NCBI GenBank assembly: GCA_016290695.1
Contig: JAEEUX010000074.1
Location: 1 to 9,946 of the forward strand
DNA: 9,946 nt
Source of the DNA: Oscillospiraceae bacterium
GTDB taxonomy: Bacteria > Bacillota > Clostridia > Oscillospirales > Oscillospiraceae
Reading direction: 5' to 3'
In this document: in pieces, positions 1 to 6,899 of the stretch
How positions within the stretch are numbered: the stretch's first letter is position 1
Layout: every line of letters begins with the position of its first letter
Program-made: the position numbers and the translations under genes
The notes under the pieces: generated by a model
Told to the model about the DNA's origin: nothing
Seen by the model: the letters and a program-made list of their open reading frames with translations, nothing else
Databases searched by the model: none

Positions 1-1
1 A

Positions 2-313
2 TTCAACGAACTCATGAAAGCCCTTCCCGGCCCCGACGAACCTGCGTTTTATGTTAAAATCAAAGAGGGCATGTACCTCGTCAGCGCGACGGAGCAGAAC
101 ATGGAGAAGATACTCGGCGAGAAGGCCGGCTTCCGCAGCGATACGCTCTGCTTCCTCGACAACTGGAACAGAATGTACAGTGTCGGCAGAGGCTTCGGAA
201 CGATGACGATGCCGGACGGCGACAAGGAAATCTTTGTAATGATAGGCAAATACGGCTCTCCCGAGGAGGTCGACGACCATTTTTTTACGGATCCTAACCC
301 CTACCTCGTCTGA
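2..313 (+). CDS. C-terminal fragment of an uncharacterised protein (5' end outside window)
   Basis: The reading frame is open from the first bases of the window to a TGA at 311-313. The first ATG is at 14, but in-frame codons for FNEL precede it, no stop lies upstream and no ribosome binding site is visible. This is therefore most likely the last ~103 residues of a longer protein. The visible part is soluble and mixed alpha/beta in character, with a charged stretch MPDGDKEIFVMIGKYG and an acidic tail ending DPNPYLV. I do not recognise the family. Codon use is GC-rich like valS and the spoIIA genes, so it looks like native chromosome rather than part of the AT-rich insert that follows. I see no convincing terminator between its stop and the promoter at 379. 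Confidence 0.6.
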   Translation, partial: FNELMKALPGPDEPAFYVKIKEGMYLVSATEQNMEKILGEKAGFRSDTLCFLDNWNRMYSVGRGFGTMTMPDGDKEIFVMIGKYGSPEEVDDHFFTDPNPYLV

Positions 314-378
314 TATAGACTGATAGGGAAGCAGTCCGCGTGATAACAGGACACGATAGTTCCGCTTTATGAAAAGTG

Positions 379-408
379 TTGACAAAAGCCCCTTAGGGCG
401 TATATAAT
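379..408 (+). promoter_or_regulatory. Consensus sigma-A promoter for the DUF3800 gene
   Basis: TTGACA (379-384) and TATAAT (403-408) both match the vegetative consensus exactly, with an 18-bp spacer. Transcription would start near 415, giving a leader of about 125 nt before the ATG at 540. Such a strong promoter on a single accessory gene suggests high expression, or that the leader is itself used for control. Confidence 0.8.
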
Positions 409-439
409 AATGCTATAAGGATATACTACTGTTATATCT

Positions 440-519
440 ATATCTGTTATAAAACAGATATCTTTGGCTTGGGTTTATACTCTTTGGGCCACCGTAGGCG
501 GGGAGAATTCCCCGCCTAC
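440..519 (+). promoter_or_regulatory. Structured 5' leader: two perfect hairpins
   Basis: Two uninterrupted inverted repeats lie in the transcribed leader. The first pairs ATATCTGTT (440-448) with AACAGATAT (453-461) around an ATAA loop. The second pairs GTAGGCGGGGA (494-504) with TCCCCGCCTAC (509-519) around GAAT. The second is an 11-bp, GC-rich stem followed only by a weak T-containing stretch (TTATCATTT). It could therefore be a leaky terminator or attenuator, an RNA stabiliser, or (as DNA) an operator. It ends 11 nt before the ribosome binding site. It does not match a riboswitch class I recognise. Confidence 0.55.
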
Positions 520-539
520 TTATCATTTACGGAGAGATT

Positions 540-1214
540 ATGAAGGAGTTAAGCGTATTTATTGATGAATCGGGTGATTTTGGTAAGCCCACTAATTTGC
601 CTGCACATTATTTGGTAACATTTGTTTTTCATGATCAAGACAATAGAATAAATGAAAATGTTTTAAAACTTGATGAGAGCCTGAGCAAGTCGGGCTTTCA
701 TATTGATTATATCCATATGGGTCCGATTATTAGACGCGAGGATATATTTAAGTATTCTTCAATGAACGAAAGGCGTCAACTTGCTTATAAAATGCTCAAC
801 TTTTATATACACTGCAAAATCAAGCATCATACAGTTATTATTGACAGAAAAGAAGCATTCGGCAAGCTGGAGTTATCCGGTAAACTTGCAAAAGGAATTA
901 AGTCGATGGTTGATAAAAATCAAGAGTTCTTTTCAAAATATGATAAGATAATTGTGTATTACGATAATGGTCAACTGGAATTGAGTTCTATTCTTAATGC
1001 GATTATGTCTACATGTTTTTCAAATGTAGAGTTCAGAGCGGCTGAACCGCAGAAATACAAACTGCTGCAGGTTGCTGATTTTATTTGCACAATGGAACTG
1101 CTAAATATCAAACGGGATAATAATTTATTATCCAAATCAGAAAAGCAGTTTTTCTATAAGCCTAAAGAATTGCAAAAAACATTTATTAAATCAGTAGCTA
1201 AAGATAGATTGTGA
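540..1214 (+). CDS. DUF3800 domain protein (predicted RNase H-like nuclease)
   Basis: This is a 224-residue protein. The start ATG is preceded by GGAG (531-534) at a 5-nt spacing. DUF3800 signatures are visible in order: the N-terminal FIDESGDFG (D9, E10, D13), HMGP (59-62), VYYDNGQ with D142, and LQVADFIC with D180. These spaced acidic residues are what would be expected for a metal-binding site in an RNase H-type fold. The family is known for this predicted fold and for frequent occurrence in mobile or defence regions; its biochemical role is not established. The gene is visibly AT-rich compared with valS and the spoIIA genes, stands alone with its own strong promoter, and has no recognisable partner gene, all of which suggests acquisition by transfer. 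No clear terminator follows. Confidence 0.8.
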   Translation: MKELSVFIDESGDFGKPTNLPAHYLVTFVFHDQDNRINENVLKLDESLSKSGFHIDYIHMGPIIRREDIFKYSSMNERRQLAYKMLNFYIHCKIKHHTVIIDRKEAFGKLELSGKLAKGIKSMVDKNQEFFSKYDKIIVYYDNGQLELSSILNAIMSTCFSNVEFRAAEPQKYKLLQVADFICTMELLNIKRDNNLLSKSEKQFFYKPKELQKTFIKSVAKDRL

Positions 1215-1285
1215 TTTTCTTCCTTATATTTTGCGTAAATTATATGCTGCTGTCTTTTAAATTTTATTCTTTGAATAATTTTTGC

Positions 1286-1314
1286 TTGACAGATGGATAA
1301 TGTTAGGCTAATAT
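1286..1314 (+). promoter_or_regulatory. Sigma-A promoter of the T-box-valS unit
   Basis: TTGACA (1286-1291) is followed after 17 bp by TAATAT (1309-1314), one transposition away from consensus. The start site would be near 1321, just upstream of the T-box structure and 440 nt before the valS start codon. Confidence 0.8.
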
Positions 1315-1329
1315 TATTTTCGTTATAGC

Positions 1330-1567
1330 GTTATACTGGAGGGTGACGTTTCCCGTGCGCCGCAGAGAGAAAGCGTTTTGGTGAAAGCTTTTGCAAGCGG
1401 TTCGTCATTGTCGCCGGTGTGCTCCGGAAGGAAAGGCTTTGCCGAGTAAAATCCGGCGGGTTCGCCCGTTATTGCGATAATGAGTGCGGCGCAAGCGCCG
1501 AATTCAGGTGGTATCACGGATTTAATTCGCCCTGAGCTATTTAAAGAATAGCTCAGGGTTTTCTTTT
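1330..1567 (+). promoter_or_regulatory. T-box riboswitch (tRNA-Val sensing) controlling valS
   Basis: The diagnostic T-box core GGTGGTATCACGG lies at 1507-1519. Its UGGU (1509-1512) can pair with an ACCA 3' end of uncharged tRNA, which suits tRNA-Val if its discriminator base is A. TCAGG (1504-1508) can pair with CCTGA (1531-1535), which is part of the terminator 5' arm, so antiterminator and terminator are mutually exclusive. Stem I is suggested by CTGGAG (1336-1341) pairing with CTCCGG (1422-1427), with the conserved CAGAGAG-type segment at 1362-1368 and GGTGAAA in the distal loop (1380-1386). A CGGG-TTCG-CCCG hairpin (1457-1468) fits stem III. I tentatively place the specifier codon at GTC (1404-1406), though GTT at 1400-1402 is also possible. 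Uncharged tRNA-Val would permit read-through into valS. Confidence 0.88.
1530..1567 (+). terminator. T-box regulatory intrinsic terminator
   Basis: CCCTGAGCTATT (1530-1541) pairs perfectly over 12 bp with AATAGCTCAGGG (1547-1558) around a TAAAG loop and is followed by TTTTCTTTT (1559-1567). It is the off-state structure of the T-box: it forms when tRNA-Val is charged and stops transcription before valS. Confidence 0.92.
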
Positions 1568-1760
1568 GCAAACGCTTCATAAATCTCTGCACATATCTCA
1601 ACGGTATATTTTCCGCCTGACTTTGTATGAAAATCTTGAAATACACAAAGTATTCCTTCGATTTTCATTCTTCGTCAGACGAAAAATCTACTCGCCAATA
1701 TATGAGCTTCGGTTTATTCAGCGTTTGCTCTATGTTATTCTTAATACAGGGGGATTAAGT
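1568..1760 (+). other. Untranslated stretch between T-box terminator and valS
   Basis: These 193 nt separate the terminator from the valS start, which is longer than most T-box genes need. No separate gene is supported. The valS frame happens to be open back to the TTG at 1566, but that start lies in the terminator T-tract and has no ribosome binding site. Two weak hairpins are visible: ACTTTG (1620-1625) with CAAAGT (1646-1651), and TTCGT (1671-1675) with ACGAA (1679-1683), the latter flanked by GATTTT/AAAATC. Their role is unknown. Confidence 0.5.
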
Positions 1761-4391
1761 ATGAAAGAGCTTCCGAAGGTTTATGACCCGAAGGTCGTCG
1801 AAAAGAAAATATACGATATGTGGGTGGAAAACGGCTGTTTCCGCGCCGAGCGCGACGAGACTAAAAAGCCGTTCACCATCGTTATGCCGCCTCCGAACGT
1901 AACGGGCCAGCTTCACATGGGCCACGCTATGGACGCCGCGCTTCAGGATATCCTTATCCGCTTCAAGAGAATGCAGGGCTACGCCGCGCTTTGGCTCCCC
2001 GGCGTTGACCATGCCGGCATCGCAACGCAGATAAAGGTCGAGGAGGAGCTACGCAAGGAGGGACTTACCCGTTATGACCTCGGGCGCGAGAAATTCCTTG
2101 AGCGCGTTTGGGCGTGGAAGCAGAAGTACGGCGACAGGATAGTTGAGCAGCAGAAGCAGCTCGGCGCCTCCTGCGATTGGGAGCGTTCCCGCTTCACGAT
2201 GGACGAGGGCTGCTCCAAGGCCGTCAGAGAGGTTTTTGTAAGCCTCTACGAAAAGGGCCTTATCTACAAGGGCAGCCGCATCATAAACTGGTGCCCGCAC
2301 TGCACGACGGCGCTTTCCGACGCTGAGGTCGAGTATCAGGATAAGCCGGGCCATCTTTGGCATCTGCGCTATCCGCTCGCGGACGGCAGCGGCGACGTTG
2401 TCGTTGCAACGACGCGCCCGGAAACCATGCTCGGCGACAGCGGCGTCGCCGTAAACCCGAACGACGAACGATATACCTCCATCGTCGGCAAGACCTGTAT
2501 ACTCCCGCTCGTAAACAAGGAAATCCCCATCGTGGCGGACGAATATGTTGACATGGAATTCGGCACCGGCTGCGTTAAAATGACCCCGGCGCACGACCCG
2601 AACGACTTTGAGGTCGGCCAGCGCCACAACCTTGAAATTATCCGCGTGCTCGACGATAACGGCAAGGTAAATGAGCTTGGCGGCAAATACTGCGGGCTTG
2701 ACCGTTATGAAGCGCGCAAGGCCATCCTTGCCGACCTTGAGGCGGGCGGTTACCTCGTCAAGACCGAGGAGCACGCCCATAATGTCGGAACCTGCTACCG
2801 CTGCCATAACGACGTTGAGCCGCTTATATCCGCCCAGTGGTTCGTAAAGATGAAGCCTCTCGCGGAAGAAGCTATCCGCGTAGTTAAGGACGGGGAGACC
2901 CGTTTCGTCCCGGACAGATTTTCTGCAACGTACCTGAACTGGATGGAAAACGTCCGCGACTGGTGCATTTCCCGTCAGCTTTGGTGGGGCCATCAGATTC
3001 CCGCGTGGTACTGCGCCGATTGCGGACACATTACCGTAAGCCGCGAGGACGCGCACGAATGCGAAAAGTGCCACAGCAGGAACATCACGCGCGACGAGGA
3101 CGTTCTCGACACATGGTTTTCCTCCGCGCTCTGGCCCTTTGAAACTCTCGGCTGGCCGGAAAAAACAGCCGACCTCGATTATTTCTACCCGACGGACGTT
3201 CTCGTTACGGGTTACGACATAATCTTCTTCTGGGTCGCGAGGATGATTTTCTCCGGCTGCGAGCACATGAAGCAGACGCCGTTCCACACCGTTCTTATTC
3301 ACGGCCTTGTCCGCGACGATAAAGGCAGAAAGATGTCCAAGTCCCTCGGCAACGGCATAGACCCGCTTGAAATGATTGACCGCTTCGGTTCCGACGCGCT
3401 GCGCTTCAATCTCGTTACCGGCAACAGCCCCGGAAACGATATGCGCTTCTACACCGAGCGCTGCGAGGCGATGCGTAATTTCGCCAATAAGATTTGGAAC
3501 GCCTCCCGTTTCGTGATGATGAACCTCACGATAAACGACTGCGAGCTGCCCGATAAGCTTGAGCTTGAGGATAAGTGGATCCTCTCGCGCTTCAATTCCG
3601 TCGCCGCCGAGGTTACGGAAAACATGGAGAAGTATGAGCTCGGCATCGCCGCGCAGAAGGTCTACGACTTTATCTGGGATTCTTATTGCGACTGGTATAT
3701 CGAGTTCTGCAAGACGAGACTCCAGAGCGAGGACGAAGCCTCCAAGGAGGGCGCACAGCGCGTTCTGCTTTGGGTTCTGACCGAAACCCTGAAGCTCCTG
3801 CATCCGTTCATGCCCTTCCTCACGGAGGAAATATGGCAAGCGCTTCCGCATAAGGGTGACTTCCTCATTTCTTCCGCATGGCCCGAGTATAATAAGGCGC
3901 ACGATTTCCCGAAGGAAGAGAAGGAAATCGAGACCGTCATGAACGCTATCAAGGCCGTTCGCGCCCTTCGTGCGGAAAAGAACGTGCCGCCGTCCAAGAA
4001 GCCGCGCCTTTACGTTGAAACGGAGAATACCGCTGCTTATACCGACGGTATACCCTTCTTCAAGAAGCTTGCATATGCAAGCGAGGTAATTATTGCCTCT
4101 TCTACGCCGGAAAACAGCGGAGAAATGGCCGCCGCCATTACAAGCGACGCAAAGCTCTATATGCCGCTTGCCGAGCTCGTTGACATAGACAAGGAGCTTG
4201 AACGTATCGGGCGAGAGCTCAGCCGCGCGCAGAATGACTATGACCGCATTAACTCCAAGCTTTCCAACGATGCCTTCGTTTCCAAGGCGCCGGAGCAGGT
4301 CGTTAAGGCAGAGCGCGAAAAAGCCGAAAAGCTTACCGCTCTTATCGAAAACCTAAAGGCAAGCGTAAAAAATCTCGAAGCCATGAAATAA
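1761..4391 (+). CDS. valS: Valyl-tRNA synthetase
   Basis: This class I aminoacyl-tRNA synthetase charges tRNA-Val with valine in the cytoplasm and hydrolyses mischarged Thr-tRNA-Val in its CP1 editing domain. The protein is 876 residues, normal for bacterial ValS. Visible features in order: the HIGH motif as HMGH (52-55) after PPPNVTG; Cys pair CPHC (178-181); editing motif TTRPET (217-222); CYRC (345-348); a second zinc-type set with C418/C421 and C434/C437; DVLDTWFSS; the KMSKS loop (524-528); an anticodon-binding helical domain; and a C-terminal coiled coil from about residue 805, typical of ValS. The start is ATG 1761, chosen because AGGGGG (1748-1753) lies 7 nt upstream and MKELPKVYDPK fits the family N-terminus. 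Expression is set by the upstream T-box. Confidence 0.97.
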   Translation: MKELPKVYDPKVVEKKIYDMWVENGCFRAERDETKKPFTIVMPPPNVTGQLHMGHAMDAALQDILIRFKRMQGYAALWLPGVDHAGIATQIKVEEELRKEGLTRYDLGREKFLERVWAWKQKYGDRIVEQQKQLGASCDWERSRFTMDEGCSKAVREVFVSLYEKGLIYKGSRIINWCPHCTTALSDAEVEYQDKPGHLWHLRYPLADGSGDVVVATTRPETMLGDSGVAVNPNDERYTSIVGKTCILPLVNKEIPIVADEYVDMEFGTGCVKMTPAHDPNDFEVGQRHNLEIIRVLDDNGKVNELGGKYCGLDRYEARKAILADLEAGGYLVKTEEHAHNVGTCYRCHNDVEPLISAQWFVKMKPLAEEAIRVVKDGETRFVPDRFSATYLNWMENVRDWCISRQLWWGHQIPAWYCADCGHITVSREDAHECEKCHSRNITRDEDVLDTWFSSALWPFETLGWPEKTADLDYFYPTDVLVTGYDIIFFWVARMIFSGCEHMKQTPFHTVLIHGLVRDDKGRKMSKSLGNGIDPLEMIDRFGSDALRFNLVTGNSPGNDMRFYTERCEAMRNFANKIWNASRFVMMNLTINDCELPDKLELEDKWILSRFNSVAAEVTENMEKYELGIAAQKVYDFIWDSYCDWYIEFCKTRLQSEDEASKEGAQRVLLWVLTETLKLLHPFMPFLTEEIWQALPHKGDFLISSAWPEYNKAHDFPKEEKEIETVMNAIKAVRALRAEKNVPPSKKPRLYVETENTAAYTDGIPFFKKLAYASEVIIASSTPENSGEMAAAITSDAKLYMPLAELVDIDKELERIGRELSRAQNDYDRINSKLSNDAFVSKAPEQVVKAEREKAEKLTALIENLKASVKNLEAMK

Positions 4392-4400
4392 GGTATTTCT

Positions 4401-4407
4401 TTCGACA
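4401..4407 (-). promoter_or_regulatory. Candidate Spo0A box upstream of spoIIAA
   Basis: TTCGACA at 4401-4407 is the exact reverse complement of the Spo0A-box heptamer TGTCGAA. It lies 10 nt after the valS stop and 83 nt before the spoIIAA start. Spo0A~P is known to activate spoIIA in Bacillus subtilis, so the position makes biological sense. A TATAAT (4429-4434) lies downstream, overlapping the valS terminator, but with no well-spaced -35, and I could not find a convincing sigma-H -35/-10 pair. One exact heptamer is expected by chance roughly once in a window this size, so location is the main support. Confidence 0.5.
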
Positions 4408-4431
4408 GAAAATAATTACCATATATTGTAT

Positions 4432-4468
4432 AATTACCGCGTGGTCAAATACCACGCGGTAATTTTTT
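4432..4468 (+). terminator. Intrinsic terminator of valS
   Basis: A 14-bp perfect stem pairs 4432-4445 (AATTACCGCGTGGT) with 4451-4464 (ACCACGCGGTAATT) around CAAAT and runs into six Ts (4463-4468). It separates valS transcription from the spoIIA operon, whose ribosome binding site begins 6 nt downstream. A spoIIA transcript starting inside the 5' arm would not form the hairpin. Confidence 0.92.
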
Positions 4469-4489
4469 ATACCAAGGAGGGAAGCGGGA

Positions 4490-4816
4490 ATGAAAATGAC
4501 GAGCGAGTGCCTCAACGGTTATCTGTGCATAAAGCTCAAGGGTGAGCTCGATCATCACGGGGCGCAGGAGGTAATGAAAAGCTGCGCCGCGCTTATTGAG
4601 GAACGCCTACCAAACGGCTGCGTCGTGGATATGCAGCGCGTTGAGTTTATGGACAGCTCCGGCATAGCGCTTCTTATGAATATTTTCGGGCGTCTGAGGG
4701 CGATTGACGCGGCCTATAAAGTGGTAAACGTGCCGCCGCAGCCTATGCGCGTGATAGAAGCTGCGGGGCTTAAAAAGATAATCAGCATTAAGGAGGCTGA
4801 ATATGAAAAAGCTTAA
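4490..4816 (+). CDS. spoIIAA: Anti-sigma F factor antagonist SpoIIAA
   Basis: This 108-residue single STAS-domain protein fits the family length. It opposes SpoIIAB: when unphosphorylated it binds the SpoIIAB-sigma-F complex and frees sigma-F in the forespore, and SpoIIAB inactivates it by serine phosphorylation. The phosphorylation loop FMDSSGIALL is visible with D55, S56 and S57; S57 corresponds to the phosphorylated Ser58 of B. subtilis. The N-terminal strand GYLCIKLKGELDHH matches the STAS fold. AAGGAGG (4474-4480) lies 9 nt before the ATG; a second ATG two codons later (4496) is an alternative start. The 3' end overlaps spoIIAB by 14 bp, implying translational coupling. The expected dephosphorylating phosphatase, SpoIIE, is not in the window. 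Confidence 0.93.
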   Translation: MKMTSECLNGYLCIKLKGELDHHGAQEVMKSCAALIEERLPNGCVVDMQRVEFMDSSGIALLMNIFGRLRAIDAAYKVVNVPPQPMRVIEAAGLKKIISIKEAEYEKA

Positions 4817-5243
4817 TGAATTCAAGGCAGAATTCCCGTCCATGAGCGCGAACGAAAGCTTCGCGCGAAGCTGTGTCGCCTGCTTTGCTGCTCAGCTTGA
4901 CCCGACCCTTACGGAACTGAACGATATAAAGACCGCGGTAAGTGAGGCCGTGACTAACTGCATCGTTCACGCTTATCCCGGCTGTATAGGCAAAATCAGA
5001 ATAAAATGCCGTATTCTCGACGGCGAGGTGTTTGAGCTCAGCGTAAAGGACAACGGCATCGGCATCGAGGATATTGCCCTTGCGCGGACGCCGCTGTATA
5101 CGAGCGGAAACGCCGAAGAACGCGCGGGCATGGGCTTTTCCATCATGGAAAGCTTCATGGACAGCGTACATATTCTGTCACGCCCCGGGAAAGGTACGCT
5201 TGTCAGAATGAGAAAAAAGCTGAGCGGCAGGGCTGAAAAATGA
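4803..5243 (+). CDS. spoIIAB: Anti-sigma F factor / serine kinase SpoIIAB
   Basis: This is a 146-residue GHKL (Bergerat-fold) ATPase that sequesters sigma-F and phosphorylates SpoIIAA. The N box is EAVTNCIVHAYPG (48-60, with metal-coordinating N52), the G1 box is DNGIGIED (83-90), and the G2 box is RAGMGFSIMESFMD (107-120). The C-terminus GKGTLVRMRKKL matches the family end. AAGGAGG (4790-4796) lies 6 nt before the ATG and is inside spoIIAA. The last four bases, ATGA, overlap the sigF start, so the three proteins are probably made in linked amounts. No catalytic residue appears to be missing. Confidence 0.94.
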   Translation: MKKLNEFKAEFPSMSANESFARSCVACFAAQLDPTLTELNDIKTAVSEAVTNCIVHAYPGCIGKIRIKCRILDGEVFELSVKDNGIGIEDIALARTPLYTSGNAEERAGMGFSIMESFMDSVHILSRPGKGTLVRMRKKLSGRAEK

Positions 5244-5953
5244 GCCCTTCTATGAACGCGGAGCTGCTGCATTCCGCCTGCGAAGGCGATAAAAGCGCGG
5301 CGGAACGCCTGATTAGCGAAAATTCCGGGCTGATTTGGAGCGTCGCGCGGCGGTTTTTCGGCAGGGGAGTTGACAGCGACGACCTCTACCAGCTCGGCTG
5401 CCTCGGCTTCATAAAGGCTCTGAAAAGCTATGACGAGAGCTACGGGACGCAGTTTTCAACCTATGCCGTTCCGAAAATGTACGGCGAAATTCGCCGCTTC
5501 CTGCGCGACGACGGCTGTGTAAAGGTAAGCCGCGGGATAAAGGAACGCGCGATACTCGTATACGCGGCGAGGCAGAAGCTGGAGCAAGCTAATGGGGCAG
5601 AGCCGCGCCTTTCGGAGCTTGCCGCAGAAACCGGCATGTCGCCCGAAGACATCGCCTTCGTGGACGGGGCCGTGAACGCCGCCTGCTCGCTCGACCAGGA
5701 AACGGGGGAGAACGGCTTTTCGCTGCAATCGGTGCTTTGCGACGTTACGCAGGAGGAGCGAATGCTTGAATACGTTTCGCTTCGCGAGGGAATAGACAAG
5801 CTCCCGGAGAAGGAGCGCAGTGTAATCCTATTGCGGTTTTATAAGGGCTTTACGCAGCAGAATGCGGCGAAGCTCCTCGGAGTTTCACAGGTTCAGGTCT
5901 CGCGCATAGAAAAGCGAGCGATAGCGTATCTGCGCGAGTATTTAGAGGATTGA
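5240..5953 (+). CDS. sigF: RNA polymerase sporulation sigma factor F
   Basis: This 237-residue sigma-70 family factor directs early forespore transcription once released from SpoIIAB. Region 2 includes DDLYQLGCLGFIKALKSYD (48-66) and the promoter-melting/-10 segment FSTYAVPKMYGEIRRFLRDD (72-91). VKVSR then leads into region 3 with a degenerate helix-turn-helix (SELAAETGMSPEDI). Region 4.2 carries the -35 helix-turn-helix TQQNAAKLLGVSQVQVSRIE (206-225). Identity as SigF rather than SigG or SigB rests on its place directly behind spoIIAA and spoIIAB. The ATG overlaps the spoIIAB stop and has only a weak CAGGG ribosome site, consistent with coupling; ATG 5252 is a less likely start. No spoVA genes follow, unlike in Bacillus. 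Confidence 0.94.
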   Translation: MSPSMNAELLHSACEGDKSAAERLISENSGLIWSVARRFFGRGVDSDDLYQLGCLGFIKALKSYDESYGTQFSTYAVPKMYGEIRRFLRDDGCVKVSRGIKERAILVYAARQKLEQANGAEPRLSELAAETGMSPEDIAFVDGAVNAACSLDQETGENGFSLQSVLCDVTQEERMLEYVSLREGIDKLPEKERSVILLRFYKGFTQQNAAKLLGVSQVQVSRIEKRAIAYLREYLED

Positions 5954-5967
5954 TTGCAGCGATGTAT

Positions 5968-6010
5968 AGACGCAAGCTTGAACTCGGAGTTCAGGATTGC
6001 GTCTTAGATT
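5968..6010 (+). terminator. Probable terminator of the spoIIA operon
   Basis: AGACGCAA (5968-5975) pairs with TTGCGTCT (5997-6004). Inside it, TGAACT (5979-5984) pairs with AGTTCA (5988-5993), giving a long hairpin with a three-base internal loop on each side. The following TAGATTTT is a poor U-tract, so termination may be partial. It begins 15 bp after the sigF stop. Confidence 0.55.
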
Positions 6011-6053
6011 TTAAATAATATTGCAAAAAATGTCGAACAATGCGGAAAAAGCA

Positions 6054-6082
6054 TTGATATAGCTAAAACATTGAGATAAACT
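6054..6082 (+). promoter_or_regulatory. Possible promoter before the YD-repeat pseudogene
   Basis: TTGATA (6054-6059), a 17-bp spacer and TAAACT (6077-6082) resemble a sigma-A promoter (5/6 and 4/6 matches). They lie in the AT-rich gap between sigF and the ATG at 6128. No clear ribosome binding site precedes that ATG. A TGTCGAA heptamer (6031-6037) sits just upstream. Confidence 0.3.
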
Positions 6083-6555
6083 GTTTAGTGCTAATGTCAC
6101 AATTAATTTGAATAGAATGCTGCCTAAATGAACAATACTGCCTTAAAGAGAATAGCCTCTGTTTTATTGGTGTTTAGCCTTACAGTCGCTCTCATTGGAG
6201 ATGCGGCTGCTTCTGAACTTAACAATCGTTTAACAAAAATAGCAGAGGAAGAGTTGGATAATTTTATCTTGGGCGACAGATTTGACTCACGTTTAGAGAG
6301 TGACGATGAATATTTCGTGGACTATGCCCACAATGCCTCTTTTCTCACCTCCGGCCTGTTCCGAAGAGGTGTTAGCAAAGGGCAGCGTAACGAGCTATGC
6401 CTACGATGATTTTGCCCGTCTCGTTCAGACAATGACGCCGATTGACGGCAACCTTAACAACATGGTAAAATATACATACGACCCCCGTTGCCGACCTTAC
6501 TAAGCAGGAAACAAGCATAGCAAATTCCAGCGGCAGCATAACCAAGACCTACCCT

Positions 6556-6615
6556 TACGACGCCTTCGGCGTGGAGCTGTCACCTGTGTCGAGCGACGCG
6601 AACCCCTTCCGCTAC
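6556..6615 (+). repeat. YD-core repeat, copy 1 (60 bp)
   Basis: This segment encodes YDAFGVELSPVSSDANPFRY and matches 8658-8717 with only a few silent third-position differences. The last 33 bp (6583-6615 and 8685-8717) are identical. The copies are in the same orientation, 2,102 bp apart. Confidence 0.85.
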
Positions 6616-6899
6616 TTATGTTATGTTGACCGTGACGGCCTATTCGCAGAACCTATATCGGCAGGTGCCGCTCTTGTTTTGGTGACAGTTGCTGTAATTA
6701 CTTTAACGGCAGCAACCGCTATAACCACTGACAAGAGCGTGGGTAAGGCTTTCTGTGGCGCAGTTGAAACAGTAGTAGATAAGGTCGATGATGTCAAGAA
6801 TTGGATTGCAGATACCTTATTTGGCACTGAAGAAGACAACGCTAATGGTAATGTAAATAGAACAGCTATAAAGCCTATAATTTACGAAGCCAAAAAACG

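Noticed and set aside
1566..1760. N-terminal extension of ValS from the TTG at 1566
   Set aside because: The extension starts in the T-box terminator T-tract, has no ribosome site, and does not resemble ValS; ATG 1761 has AGGGGG at 7 nt and fits the family N-terminus.
2049..3902. 617-codon open frame on the minus strand
   Set aside because: It lies wholly antisense to valS, follows from GC-rich codon bias, and its translation shows no recognisable domain or start signal.
6892..6898. Programmed -1 ribosomal frameshift at the A6 run
   Set aside because: The heptamer is C-AAA-AAA, not a full slippery X-XXY-YYZ site, no downstream pseudoknot is evident, and the gene carries several other lesions; simple indel decay is more economical.
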